Origin: Pseudomonas putida S13.1.2
GTDB taxonomy: Bacteria > Pseudomonadota > Gammaproteobacteria > Pseudomonadales > Pseudomonadaceae
Direction of reading: 5' to 3'
Assembly (NCBI RefSeq): GCF_000498395.2
Contig: NZ_CP010979.1
Span: forward strand, 6,106,001 to 6,170,000
Length of the DNA stretch: 64,000 nucleotides
The notes beneath the pieces were generated by a model. The model saw only the letters and a list, made by a program, of their open reading frames with translations. It was not told where the DNA came from and did not search any database. Shown here piece after piece: positions 9,434-17,893 of this stretch (its first letter is position 1; the number at the start of each line of letters is the position of its first letter). The position numbers and the translations under genes were made by a program.

Positions 9434-9460
9434 AAGGCCACCTTCGGGTGGCCTTTTTTA
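9434..9460 (+). terminator. Intrinsic terminator after lpxC
   Basis: AAGGCCACC and GGTGGCCTT form a perfect nine-base stem around a TTCG tetraloop, followed by a T-run. It closes the division cluster 24 bases after the lpxC stop. Confidence 0.93.
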
Positions 9461-9560
9461 TGCCTGCATCGAGTGGAGAGAGGTGGGGTAATTATCCCGA
9501 CGGATAGCACCCGGACGCCTGGCAGGGTTAGCCCCTGCTCAGGGTTTCGGGGTTGATTGC

Positions 9561-10463
9561 TCAGCAGTTTAACGCTTTTAGAGTCATGAAATCGATATAG
9601 CTGTGATCCTTGACATCAAACTGCAGTCTACTGATCGGTTTGGATTTTGGGGAGGTATAACTTACCTGGAAATCTCTACCTCCCGCTCCGCCTTCATGGC
9701 TTACTTTTTCAATAAGCTTTCCGTCCGGGGTGAAAAAGCTGACGGTTGCTTGAGAATGAAGTTGGGTCCAGAAGAATTCGATATTATGATATTCGCCGTA
9801 TAAGTCGAGTTGGACTACTTGATTGGCCGTACTTTGATTGCGGGCCAAGATCAGTGCCTTGCCCACGGCCATGCCGGGCTTTGTTCTTTCGACATTTCGA
9901 ATGCCGGTAATCTCTCCGTTACTGCTGGCATTGCGCAGGGTGAAATGCCGGAGCGGGCGTTCCTCATTCGGAGGTATGTCGACCGCCTCTTCATCCTCGA
10001 AATCGATGTTGAGAACGTGAGGGAATATGCGGATATCATCGAGGGCGAATTCCCCCTCAAGGTCGCTGCCGAGCGTCAGAATGTGGGTGGATTGTGTGGC
10101 TTTGAATGGGATGACGAAATGTTGCCACTCACCGTTTGCTTTAAAATTCGAGCGGTGCTTGATGGTGCTGTCGATATACCACGAGAGTTGTGGGGATTTA
10201 ACCGTGTCGGACAAGCATTTTGCGCGTAAGGCAATAGTGTAGCATTCGCCTGCAATAAAACTGGTTACTTCTTTATGGATGAGCAGCATGCCTTCGTAGT
10301 GGTCGGGGAGTGGGAGCAGAGGTGGCGAAGTATTGACCCGGACGTAAGTGTTCTGCGCTTCATTGATGAATTTCAATGCGTGGCTGGGTTCGATAATTGT
10401 CCAGCCATTCCAGTTGTTGTTGGAAAAAGACGTGTGTTCGCTGTAGTTGGTCAGGTGGGGCAT
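9561..10463 (-). CDS. Unrecognised protein with possible carbohydrate-binding-like beta-sandwich domains; atypical composition
   Basis: I do not recognise this 300-residue protein. The start is the ATG preceded nine bases upstream by GGAG; a TTG 57 bases further up has no ribosome site. It has no signal peptide, membrane segment or enzyme motif that I can see. Residues 1-150 and about 165-300 each look like a jelly-roll: alternating hydrophobic strands, a WQHFVIPFKATQSTHILTL stretch and a C-terminal RLQFDVKDHSYIDFMTL, reminiscent of carbohydrate-binding modules. The DNA is clearly less GC-rich than its neighbours and uses AAT, AAA, TTG and AGT-type codons freely. It lies alone between lpxC and the DUF721 gene, both conserved genes, so it was probably acquired by transfer. 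Confidence 0.7.
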   Translation of the reverse strand: MPHLTNYSEHTSFSNNNWNGWTIIEPSHALKFINEAQNTYVRVNTSPPLLPLPDHYEGMLLIHKEVTSFIAGECYTIALRAKCLSDTVKSPQLSWYIDSTIKHRSNFKANGEWQHFVIPFKATQSTHILTLGSDLEGEFALDDIRIFPHVLNIDFEDEEAVDIPPNEERPLRHFTLRNASSNGEITGIRNVERTKPGMAVGKALILARNQSTANQVVQLDLYGEYHNIEFFWTQLHSQATVSFFTPDGKLIEKVSHEGGAGGRDFQVSYTSPKSKPISRLQFDVKDHSYIDFMTLKALNC

Positions 10464-10573
10464 CTTGCTGTACTCCAATGAAAGAGAGTGCAGTAAGTCA
10501 TCGCATGCGTGGAAGGGCAACTGGTAAAAATGATAGGTCAGTGCTGGGAACCACCAAGCGGATAATCAATTTT

Positions 10574-11026
10574 TTATTTGATAATTGCATGGTTGGCAAG
10601 TCGCTCCAAGGCAGCGCGCAGCTTGGGGTCGGCGATGCCTTCGGCGGTGTCACGCAGGCTCTCGGCGGCGCTGTTCGACAGTTCTGCCGCATGCCCGCCA
10701 CGCTTGGCAGGCACCAGCGGTGGCTGCACCTTGTAGAGGATGCGCCTGAGGTTGCCGAAGGCTTCCATGGCCTGCAATGCCGCCAGCAGGCGCTTCTGCT
10801 GGTAGCGCAGGCGGGTTGCCCAATGGCCGTCGGTCACCACCAGCAACAACGTGCCATCGCGCCATGATGCGACATGGCAGTGCTCGCGGGCAGCCGGTTG
10901 CAGCTGGCTTTCCAGCAGGCGCTGCAGGTGCTCCAGGCGCTCGGCCTGGTTCAGCAGCAGGCGCAGCGGGCGGACCTGGCGCAGCAGTGCGGAGGGCGGC
11001 TGGGCGGGGGAAGGTTTGTAGGCCAT
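10574..11026 (-). CDS. DUF721 family protein (DciA-like)
   Basis: This 150-residue soluble basic protein has the DUF721 layout: an N-terminal helical stretch (LLRQVRPLRLLLNQAERLEHLQRLL) followed by a small domain with GTLLLVVTDGHWATRLRYQQKRLLAALQ, which resembles the KH-like fold of DciA. DciA proteins load or assist the replicative helicase DnaB in bacteria lacking DnaC. The gene is divergent from secA, a common arrangement in Pseudomonas. The family assignment is fairly firm, but the helicase-loading role is inferred from relatives. Confidence 0.8.
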   Translation of the reverse strand: MAYKPSPAQPPSALLRQVRPLRLLLNQAERLEHLQRLLESQLQPAAREHCHVASWRDGTLLLVVTDGHWATRLRYQQKRLLAALQAMEAFGNLRRILYKVQPPLVPAKRGGHAAELSNSAAESLRDTAEGIADPKLRAALERLANHAIIK

Positions 11027-11331
11027 TGGGTACGCATAAGGTTACAAGAGCAGCAGTTTAACACCTCTGTCGCCTGTACCGCCGGGAAGAGGCCAGTGCA
11101 GGCAAGATAAGACTAATTCTCGATAGCTTTCATGTTGCCAAGCCTTGAACTCAGGGAAAATGCCCCTATCTAAGACAGGCCCCCGCCAAAACGCTGTAAT
11201 AGCATCGTGGAAATCCACCACTTTCCTCACCATCGTTTCCGGGTAGAATGCTCGTTCGCATGCGGCCTCAGGGCTGCACGGGCGACTCATGGGGCCGCCC
11301 TCCATCCCTACGTGTGGAAGATCCTGCCGAT
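11027..11331. other. Divergent intergenic region between the DUF721 gene and secA
   Basis: These 305 bases hold no gene I can support. A minus-strand frame of 87 codons exists but lacks a ribosome site and any recognisable sequence. One candidate promoter for secA is TTGAAC (11145-11150) with TATCTA (11167-11172) at 16-base spacing. There is no strong hairpin and no REP element. Confidence 0.5.
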
Positions 11332-14067
11332 ATGTTTGCGCCTTTGTTAAAAAAACTTTTTGGAAGCAAGAACGAGCGTGAAGTGAAACGCATGCTCAAG
11401 ACGGTGAGTATCGTCAATGCCTTCGAAGAGAAAATGGTGGCCCTCTCCGACGAGCAACTGCGGGGCAAGACCGCAGAGTTCAAGGAGCGCCTGGCCAAAG
11501 GCGAGACACTGGACCAATTGCTGCCTGAAGCCTTCGCCGTGGCCCGAGAGGCCGGCAAGCGCGTGATGGGCATGCGCCACTTCGATGTACAGCTGATCGG
11601 TGGCATGACCCTGCACGAGGGCATGATCGCAGAAATGCGCACCGGTGAAGGCAAGACCTTGGTCGGTACCCTGGCCGTGTACCTGAACGCACTGTCCGGC
11701 AAGGGCGTGCACGTGGTCACCGTCAACGACTACCTGGCCCGCCGTGACGCCAACTGGATGCGCCCGCTGTACGAATTCCTCGGCCTGTCGGTCGGTATCG
11801 TTTCGGCCTTCCAGCCGCCGGAAGAAAAGCGCGCCGCCTATGCGTCCGACATTACCTACGGCACCAACAACGAATTCGGTTTCGACTACCTGCGCGACAA
11901 CATGGCGTTCAGCCAGGAAGAGAAGTTCCAGCGTGAACTCAACTTCTCGGTAATCGACGAAGTCGACTCCATCCTCATCGATGAAGCGCGTACCCCGCTG
12001 ATCATTTCCGGCCAGGCTGAAGACAGCTCCAAGCTGTACATCGAGATCAACCGCCTGATCCCGCGCCTGACCCAGCACATCGAAGAAGTCGAAGGCCAGG
12101 TTACCCAGGAAGGCCACTTCACCATCGACGAGAAGAGCCGCCAGGTCGAGCTCAACGAAGCCGGTCACCAGTTCATCGAAGAAATGCTTACCCAGGCCGG
12201 CCTGCTGGCCGAGGGCGAGAGCCTGTATTCCGCGCATAACCTGGGCCTGCTGACCCACGTTTACGCTGGCCTGCGCGCGCACAAGCTTTTCCACCGCAAC
12301 GTCGAGTACATCGTCCAGGACGGCCAGGTTCTGCTGATCGACGAGCATACCGGTCGGACCATGCCGGGCCGTCGCCTGTCCGAGGGCCTGCACCAGGCCA
12401 TCGAGGCAAAAGAAAACCTGAATATCCAGGCCGAGAGCCAGACCCTGGCTTCGACCACCTTCCAGAACTACTTCCGCCTGTACACCAAGTTGTCCGGCAT
12501 GACCGGTACCGCCGACACCGAAGCGTTCGAGTTCCAGTCCATCTACGGCCTGAACGTGATGGTGATCCCGCCGAACAAGCCGCTGGCACGTAAAGACTTC
12601 AACGACCTGGTGTACCTGACCGCCGACGAGAAATACGCCGCGATCATCGCCGACATCAAGGAAAGCATGACCCATGGCCGTCCGGTGCTGGTGGGTACTG
12701 CCACCATCGAAACCTCCGAGCACATGTCGAACCTGCTGCTCAAGGAAGGTATCGAGCACAAGGTACTGAACGCCAAGTACCACGAGAAAGAAGCCGAGAT
12801 CATCGCACAGGCCGGTGCCCCGGGCGCACTGACCATCGCCACCAACATGGCCGGCCGTGGTACCGACATCCTGTTGGGCGGTAACTGGGAAGCCGAAGTG
12901 GCCACCCTGGAAAACCCCACCGCCGAACAGATCGCCCAGATCAAGTCCGACTGGCAGAAGCGTCACCAGCAAGTGATCGAGTCGGGCGGCTTGCACGTGA
13001 TCGCTTCCGAGCGCCACGAGTCGCGCCGTATCGACAACCAGCTGCGTGGCCGTTCGGGCCGTCAGGGTGACCCGGGCTCCAGCCGCTTCTACCTGTCGCT
13101 GGAAGACAGCCTGATGCGCATCTTCGCCTCTGACCGGGTGAAGAACTTCATGAAGGCACTGGGCATGCAGTCCGGCGAGGCCATCGAGCACCGCATGGTC
13201 ACCAACGCCATCGAGAAGGCCCAGCGCAAGGTCGAAGGCCGCAACTTCGATATCCGCAAGCAATTGCTCGAATACGACGACGTGGCCAACGAACAGCGCA
13301 AGGTGATCTACCACATGCGCAACAGCCTGCTGGCCGCCGAGAATATCGGCGACACCATCGTCGAATTCCGCAAGGAAGTACTGGACGCTACCATCAGCCA
13401 GCACATCCCGCCGCAGTCGCTGCCCGAGCAGTGGGACGTGGTCGGCCTTGAAGCTGCATTGGCCAGCGATTTCGCCATGAAATTGCCGATCCAGCAGTGG
13501 CTCGACGAGGACGATCACCTCTACGAGGAGACCCTGCGCGAGAAGCTGCTGAACGAGATCACCACCGCCTACACCGAGAAGGAAGACCAGGCCGGTATCG
13601 ACGCCCTGCGCACCTTCGAGAAGCAGATCCTGCTGCGCGTACTGGACGACCTGTGGAAAGACCACCTGTCGACCATGGACCACCTGCGCCACGGTATTCA
13701 CCTGCGTGGCTATGCGCAGAAGAACCCGAAGCAGGAGTACAAGCGCGAGTCGTTCAGCCTGTTCCAGGAGCTGCTCGAGTCGATCAAGCGCGACACCATC
13801 CGCGTGCTGTCGCACGTTCAGGTTCGCCGCGAAGATCCGATCGAAGAGGAAGCACGCCTGCGCCGCGAGGCCGAGGAACTGGCCAGCCGCATGCAGTTCC
13901 AGCATGCCCCTGCCCCGGGCCTGGAAAGCGAGCAACTGAGCGAGGAGGGCGCTGAAGTGGCGGTCGCCGCAGCGCCGGTGCGCAACGACCAGAAGCTGGG
14001 CCGCAACGAACCGTGCTGGTGTGGTTCGGGCAAGAAGTTCAAGCATTGCCACGGGCAGATCGAGTGA
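11332..14067 (+). CDS. secA: Preprotein translocase ATPase SecA
   Basis: SecA is the motor that pushes unfolded preproteins through SecYEG. The ATG chosen gives 911 residues starting MFAPLLKKLFGSKNEREV; earlier in-frame starts give a tail not found in SecA. Visible parts are Walker A GEGKT at residues 105-109, the DEAD-like VIDEVDSILIDEA, the helicase segments TNMAGRGTDILLGG and QLRGRSGRQGDPG, the scaffold and wing region, and a C-terminal zinc-binding tail CWCGSGKKFKHCH that contacts SecB. No secM-like gene precedes it, as expected outside enterobacteria. Confidence 0.98.
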   Translation: MFAPLLKKLFGSKNEREVKRMLKTVSIVNAFEEKMVALSDEQLRGKTAEFKERLAKGETLDQLLPEAFAVAREAGKRVMGMRHFDVQLIGGMTLHEGMIAEMRTGEGKTLVGTLAVYLNALSGKGVHVVTVNDYLARRDANWMRPLYEFLGLSVGIVSAFQPPEEKRAAYASDITYGTNNEFGFDYLRDNMAFSQEEKFQRELNFSVIDEVDSILIDEARTPLIISGQAEDSSKLYIEINRLIPRLTQHIEEVEGQVTQEGHFTIDEKSRQVELNEAGHQFIEEMLTQAGLLAEGESLYSAHNLGLLTHVYAGLRAHKLFHRNVEYIVQDGQVLLIDEHTGRTMPGRRLSEGLHQAIEAKENLNIQAESQTLASTTFQNYFRLYTKLSGMTGTADTEAFEFQSIYGLNVMVIPPNKPLARKDFNDLVYLTADEKYAAIIADIKESMTHGRPVLVGTATIETSEHMSNLLLKEGIEHKVLNAKYHEKEAEIIAQAGAPGALTIATNMAGRGTDILLGGNWEAEVATLENPTAEQIAQIKSDWQKRHQQVIESGGLHVIASERHESRRIDNQLRGRSGRQGDPGSSRFYLSLEDSLMRIFASDRVKNFMKALGMQSGEAIEHRMVTNAIEKAQRKVEGRNFDIRKQLLEYDDVANEQRKVIYHMRNSLLAAENIGDTIVEFRKEVLDATISQHIPPQSLPEQWDVVGLEAALASDFAMKLPIQQWLDEDDHLYEETLREKLLNEITTAYTEKEDQAGIDALRTFEKQILLRVLDDLWKDHLSTMDHLRHGIHLRGYAQKNPKQEYKRESFSLFQELLESIKRDTIRVLSHVQVRREDPIEEEARLRREAEELASRMQFQHAPAPGLESEQLSEEGAEVAVAAAPVRNDQKLGRNEPCWCGSGKKFKHCHGQIE

Positions 14068-14093
14068 TCTGACCTGACATTTGTAAAAAGCCT

Positions 14094-14214
14094 GGGGCCG
14101 CTTTGCGGCCCTTTCGCGACACAAGGCCGCTCCTACAGGTACCGCGCTCGTCCATGGATGGGCGTGGTCCTTGTGGGAGCGGCCTTGTGTCGCGATGGGG
14201 CGCGAAGCGGCCCC
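14094..14214. repeat. REP pair a, between secA and argJ
   Basis: Two inverted copies of the P. putida type REP, variant CGCGACACAAGGCCGCTCC(T/C)ACAG, flanked by GGGGCCGC/GCGGCCCC arms. It separates two genes read in the same direction. Confidence 0.9.
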
Positions 14215-14249
14215 TTTTCGAAATCAATCGTTTTTCTAGGAGCGCTCTA

Positions 14250-15467
14250 ATGGCTGTTGGTCTTGGTCCTTTGCCTACCCTGCACCCGGTTCCGGGTTTT
14301 GAACTCGGCATCGCTTCTGCCGGCATCAAGCGCCCGGGGCGCAAGGATGTGGTGGTCATGCGCTGTGCCGAAGGCTCCAGCGTGGCTGGCGTGTTCACCC
14401 TCAACGCCTTCTGCGCAGCGCCGGTGATCCTGTCCAAGCAGCGTGTACAGGGCACCGTGCGCTACCTGCTGACCAACACCGGTAACGCCAACGCAGGCAC
14501 CGGCGCGCCAGGCCTGGCCGCAGCCGAACGTACCTGCGCCAAGCTGGCCGAGCTGGCTGGCGTGCCGGCCGAGTCTGTACTGCCGTTCTCCACCGGCGTG
14601 ATCGGCGAGCCACTGCCGGTCGAGAAGATCGAAGGGGCACTGCAGGCCGCGCTCGACAATTTGTCGGAACACCACTGGGCTGAAGCCGCCACCGGCATCA
14701 TGACCACCGACACCCTGCCCAAGGGGGCCAGCCGTCAGTTCCAGCATGATGGCGTGACTGTTACCGTCACTGGCATCAGCAAGGGTGCAGGGATGATCCG
14801 CCCGAACATGGCCACCATGCTCGGCTACATCGCTACCGACGCCAAGGTTGCCCCAGCGGTGCTCAAGGACCTGATGCTGGACGGCGCCAACAAGTCGTTC
14901 AACCGCATCACCATTGATGGCGACACCTCGACCAACGACTGCTGCATGTTGATTGCCACCGGCAAGGCCAACCTGCCAGAAGTCACCGAAGCCAGCGGCG
15001 CGCTGTTCGAAGCGCTGAAAAAGGCTGTGTTCGAAGTGTGCATGGAAGTGGCCCAGGCCATCGTCCGTGATGGCGAAGGCGCGACCAAGTTCGTGACCGT
15101 GCAGGTCAACGGTGGTGGCAACCACCAGGAATGCCTGGACGTCGGCTATGCCGTGGCCCACTCGCCACTGATCAAGACCGCACTGTTCGCCTCCGACCCG
15201 AACTGGGGCCGTATTCTGGCCGCCGTTGGCCGTGCTGGTGTGCCAGAGCTGGATGTGAGCCTGATCGACGTGTACCTGGACAGCGTGTGCATCGCCAGCA
15301 AAGGCGGCCGCAACCCGAGCTACACCGAAGCACAGGGTTCGGCAGTGATGGCCCAGGAAGAGATCACCATCCGTATCGAACTGGGCCGTGGCCAGTGCAG
15401 CGAAACCATCTGGACCACCGACCTGTCCCACGAGTACGTGAAGATCAACGCCGAGTACCGTACCTGA
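14250..15467 (+). CDS. argJ: Bifunctional glutamate N-acetyltransferase / ornithine acetyltransferase ArgJ
   Basis: ArgJ recycles the acetyl group from N-acetylornithine to glutamate in arginine biosynthesis. The ATG follows TAGGAGCGCTCTA, giving 405 residues. The self-cleavage site that splits ArgJ into alpha and beta chains is clear: KGAGMIRPNMATMLGYIATDA, in which the threonine of ATML becomes the N-terminal nucleophile of the beta chain. The C-terminal RIELGRGQCSETIWTTDLSHEYV is typical of the family. Earlier in-frame starts would run through the REP pair and are rejected. Confidence 0.97.
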   Translation: MAVGLGPLPTLHPVPGFELGIASAGIKRPGRKDVVVMRCAEGSSVAGVFTLNAFCAAPVILSKQRVQGTVRYLLTNTGNANAGTGAPGLAAAERTCAKLAELAGVPAESVLPFSTGVIGEPLPVEKIEGALQAALDNLSEHHWAEAATGIMTTDTLPKGASRQFQHDGVTVTVTGISKGAGMIRPNMATMLGYIATDAKVAPAVLKDLMLDGANKSFNRITIDGDTSTNDCCMLIATGKANLPEVTEASGALFEALKKAVFEVCMEVAQAIVRDGEGATKFVTVQVNGGGNHQECLDVGYAVAHSPLIKTALFASDPNWGRILAAVGRAGVPELDVSLIDVYLDSVCIASKGGRNPSYTEAQGSAVMAQEEITIRIELGRGQCSETIWTTDLSHEYVKINAEYRT

Positions 15468-15480
15468 TCTACTGATCCGA

Positions 15481-15590
15481 AGGCCTCTTCGCGGGCACGC
15501 CCGCTCCCACAGGTGTTGCAATGCCTGCAGGAGCGGTGCGGTCCCTGTAGGAGCGGGCTTGCCCGCGAAAGGCCGCGCAGCGGCCTGCGG
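15481..15590. repeat. REP pair b, between argJ and the glutathione transferase gene
   Basis: Inverted REP copies with unequal arms: GCGGGCACGCCCGC on the left and GCGGGCTTGCCCGC on the right. A further fragment (GCAGGAGCGGTGCGG) lies between them. It is one of two pairs in the window whose arms do not match. Confidence 0.85.
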
Positions 15591-15622
15591 GTTTTGCAAT
15601 ACAAACCTGATGGAGCCGAACC

Positions 15623-16255
15623 ATGAGCTATCACCTGATCATCGGCGACAAGCTGTATTCCTCCTGGTCGCTGCGTGGCGCCCTGGCCCTCGAGCTGGCT
15701 GGCGTGCCCTACGAAGAAACCCTGATCAAGCTGAACCAGCCTGATACCCGCCAGCGCATCCTCGCTTTTTCCTCCACCGGCAAGGTGCCGCTGCTCAAGA
15801 GCGAGCACGGTGTGATCGCCGATTCCCTGGCCATCGCCGAATACCTCAACGAACAGCACCCCGAGGCCCAGCTGTGGCCTGTCGACGCAGCCGCCCGCGC
15901 CCAGGCCCGTTCGGCTTGCGCGCAGATGCACAGCGGTTTCTTCGCCCTGCGCGGTGCCATGCCGTTCGACCTGTCGCGTGACCAGGCCCTGGACAATGTG
16001 CCGCTGGACGTGCAGGTCGACATCGACCGTATCGTCGCGCTGTGGTCCGAATGCCGCGTGGTGGCCAAGGACAGCGGCCCGTTCCTGTTCGGCAAGCCGA
16101 GCCTGGCCGATGCCTTCTTCGCCCCGGTGGCCGTGCGCCTGCGCACCTACCGCGTGGAAGTGCCGGCAGAGGCGGCAGCCTACATCGAAACCATTTATCA
16201 GTGGCCAGCCTTCCAGGCGTGGCAGCAGGCCGGCCTGGCGGAGCGTGAAGGGTGA
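15623..16255 (+). CDS. Glutathione S-transferase family protein
   Basis: This 210-residue cytoplasmic protein has the thioredoxin-like N-terminal domain of glutathione transferases: YSSWSLRGALALELAGVPYEE carries the likely catalytic serine near residue 15, STGKVPLLKSEHGV holds the cis-proline and IADSLAIAEYLNE the glutathione-binding Ser after Asp/Ala. An alpha-helical C-terminal domain follows, with FLFGKPSLADAFFAPVAVR. It resembles the YfcF/zeta-like group. The substrate is unknown. The stop overlaps the start of the next gene, suggesting co-translation. Confidence 0.88.
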   Translation: MSYHLIIGDKLYSSWSLRGALALELAGVPYEETLIKLNQPDTRQRILAFSSTGKVPLLKSEHGVIADSLAIAEYLNEQHPEAQLWPVDAAARAQARSACAQMHSGFFALRGAMPFDLSRDQALDNVPLDVQVDIDRIVALWSECRVVAKDSGPFLFGKPSLADAFFAPVAVRLRTYRVEVPAEAAAYIETIYQWPAFQAWQQAGLAEREG

Positions 16256-17196
16256 AACGGATACATGTTGTAGCGGCGGTCATTCGCGGTACTGATGGCC
16301 GCATTCTTATTGCACGCAGGGCCGATACCCAGCACCAGGGCGGCCTGTGGGAGTTTCCCGGCGGCAAGGTGGAAGAGGGCGAAGGCGTTGAAGCGGCGCT
16401 GGCCCGTGAGTTGCGCGAGGAGCTGGGTATCGAGGTGACCCGCTCGCGTGCACTGATCAAGGTCAGCCATGACTACCCGGACAAACAGGTGCTGCTGGAC
16501 GTGCGCGAAGTCGAAGCGTTCACGGGCGAGCCTCATGGCGCAGAAGGGCAACCGCTGGAATGGGTGGCCCCGCGCGATCTGTCGCACTACGAATTTCCTG
16601 AAGCCAACAAACCCATCGTTGCTGCGGCGCGGCTGCCGGACCAATACCTGATTACCCCCGATGGTCTGGAAGTGCCACAGATGCTCAAGGGCATCCAGAA
16701 GGCGGTAGCCACTGGTACTCGCCTGATCCAGTTGCGGGCGCCGGACATGTACGACCCCAAGTACCGTGATGTGGCGGTGGATGCCGTGGGGCTGTGTGGG
16801 GGCAAGGCGCAACTGATGCTCAAGGGGCCGCTGGAATGGCTGGGTGATTTCCCGTCCGCCGGCTGGCACCTGACGGCCGCGCAACTGCGCAAGTACGCGG
16901 CCAAGGGCCGGCCGTTTCCCAAGGAGCGCTGGCTGGCGGCGTCCTGCCACAGCGCCGAGGAGCTGGCGCTTGCTGAGCAGATGGATGTCGACTTTGTCAC
17001 CTTGTCACCGGTGCAGGCTACCCAGACCCACCCCGAGGCGGTGCCGCTGGGGTGGGATGAGGCGCAGCGGTTGATTGCCGGGTTCAACAAGCCGGCCTAT
17101 CTGCTGGGTGGGGTAGGGCCTGATCAGCGCGAGCAATCCTGGGAAGCCGGGGCACAGGGTGTTGCCGGGATCCGGGCGTTCTGGCCCGAGGCCTGA
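16252..17196 (+). CDS. mutT: Nudix hydrolase MutT fused to a TMP synthase-like domain
   Basis: Residues 1-130 form a MutT-type Nudix domain with the box GGKVEEGEGVEAALARELRE plus the continuing EELGI, matching GX5EX7REUXEEXGU. Such enzymes remove 8-oxo-dGTP from the nucleotide pool. Residues 145-314 form a thiamine phosphate synthase/TenI-like barrel (LIQLRAPDM, CHSAEELALAEQMDVDFVTLSPV, AYLLGGVG). This fusion is the usual form in Pseudomonas, and the second domain has no established role there. The GTG start overlaps the preceding stop (GTGA). Confidence 0.92.
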   Translation: MKRIHVVAAVIRGTDGRILIARRADTQHQGGLWEFPGGKVEEGEGVEAALARELREELGIEVTRSRALIKVSHDYPDKQVLLDVREVEAFTGEPHGAEGQPLEWVAPRDLSHYEFPEANKPIVAAARLPDQYLITPDGLEVPQMLKGIQKAVATGTRLIQLRAPDMYDPKYRDVAVDAVGLCGGKAQLMLKGPLEWLGDFPSAGWHLTAAQLRKYAAKGRPFPKERWLAASCHSAEELALAEQMDVDFVTLSPVQATQTHPEAVPLGWDEAQRLIAGFNKPAYLLGGVGPDQREQSWEAGAQGVAGIRAFWPEA

Positions 17197-17201
17197 GTAA
17201 G

Positions 17202-17318
17202 GGGGCCGCTTTGCGGCCCATCGCCGGCAAGCCAGCTCCCACAGGTTTAGCATTGCCTTCGGGTTGATGATGAACCTGTGGGAGCTGGCTTGCCGGCGAT
17301 GGGCTGCTAAGCAGCCCC
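17202..17318. repeat. REP pair c, between mutT and the adenosyltransferase gene
   Basis: Inverted REP copies of variant ATCGCCGGCAAGCCAGCTCC, with matched arms and outer GGGGCCGC/GCAGCCCC sequences. It lies between convergent genes and may act as a two-way transcription boundary. Confidence 0.9.
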
Positions 17319-17325
17319 GGTAATA

Positions 17326-17892
17326 TCAGCCCTCAGGCTTTGGCGCAGGCTGCCACAACACCTCAGCCACCCCCTGGCGCCGCCCGATGATCCGCGCCGC
17401 CACGAACAATAGATCGGAAAGCCGGTTGATATACGCCAACCCAACGCCTTCCAATGGCTCCACGGCATTCAACTGCTGGCACCGCCGCTCCGCACTGCGC
17501 GCCAGGCTGCGGCACACATGCGCCTGCGCCACCAGCGCCGAACCACTGGGCAAGATGAAGTTCTTCAACGGCCCCAGCTCTTCGTTCCACACATCGATGG
17601 CCGCCTCCAGGCGCTCCACCTCTGCCAGGGTCAACGCCTGGTAGCTCGGCATCGCCAGCTCACCGCCCAGGTCGAACAAACGGTGCTGACACGGCACCAG
17701 CACGGCGCTCACCTCGCCCAGACCTTGCTCGTCCAGCCCCGCCAGCAGCAGGCCCAACTGGCTGTTCAGGCTGTCCACCTCGCCAATCGCCTCGATCCGT
17801 GGGTGGTCCTTGGGCACCCGGCGTCCGTCGCCCAGGCCGGTTTCGCCCTTGTCGCCGGTGCGTGTGTAGATCTTCGACAGGCGGTAGCCCAT
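17326..17892 (-). CDS. PduO-type cob(I)alamin adenosyltransferase
   Basis: This 188-residue enzyme transfers adenosyl from ATP to cob(I)alamin to make coenzyme B12. The ATG gives the classical N-terminus MGYRLSKIYTRTGDKGETGL, an ATP-binding motif, followed by RIEAIGEVDSLNSQLGLLLA and the C-terminal RRCQQLNAVEPLEGVGLAYINRLSDLLFV. An in-frame extension by 76 codons would lie inside the kinase gene and is rejected. The start is one base away from the stop of the sensor kinase, so the two are probably co-transcribed. Confidence 0.93.
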   Translation of the reverse strand: MGYRLSKIYTRTGDKGETGLGDGRRVPKDHPRIEAIGEVDSLNSQLGLLLAGLDEQGLGEVSAVLVPCQHRLFDLGGELAMPSYQALTLAEVERLEAAIDVWNEELGPLKNFILPSGSALVAQAHVCRSLARSAERRCQQLNAVEPLEGVGLAYINRLSDLLFVAARIIGRRQGVAEVLWQPAPKPEG

Positions 17893-17893
17893 G

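Noticed and set aside
9603..10481. Plus-strand frames opposite the AT-richer gene
   Set aside because: They are broken into short overlapping pieces, while the minus strand has one continuous 300-codon frame with a GGAG site.
10556..10600. AT-rich inverted stretch after the DUF721 gene as a terminator
   Set aside because: The arms pair with mismatches and the loop is A-rich; the stem is too weak to support a terminator.
11042..11305. 87-codon minus-strand frame in the gap before secA
   Set aside because: No ribosome site, no recognisable sequence, and it covers the expected secA promoter.
11347..14124. Minus-strand open frame of 925 codons opposite secA
   Set aside because: It mirrors the codon pattern of secA in a GC-rich genome; the translation is low-complexity and matches no family.
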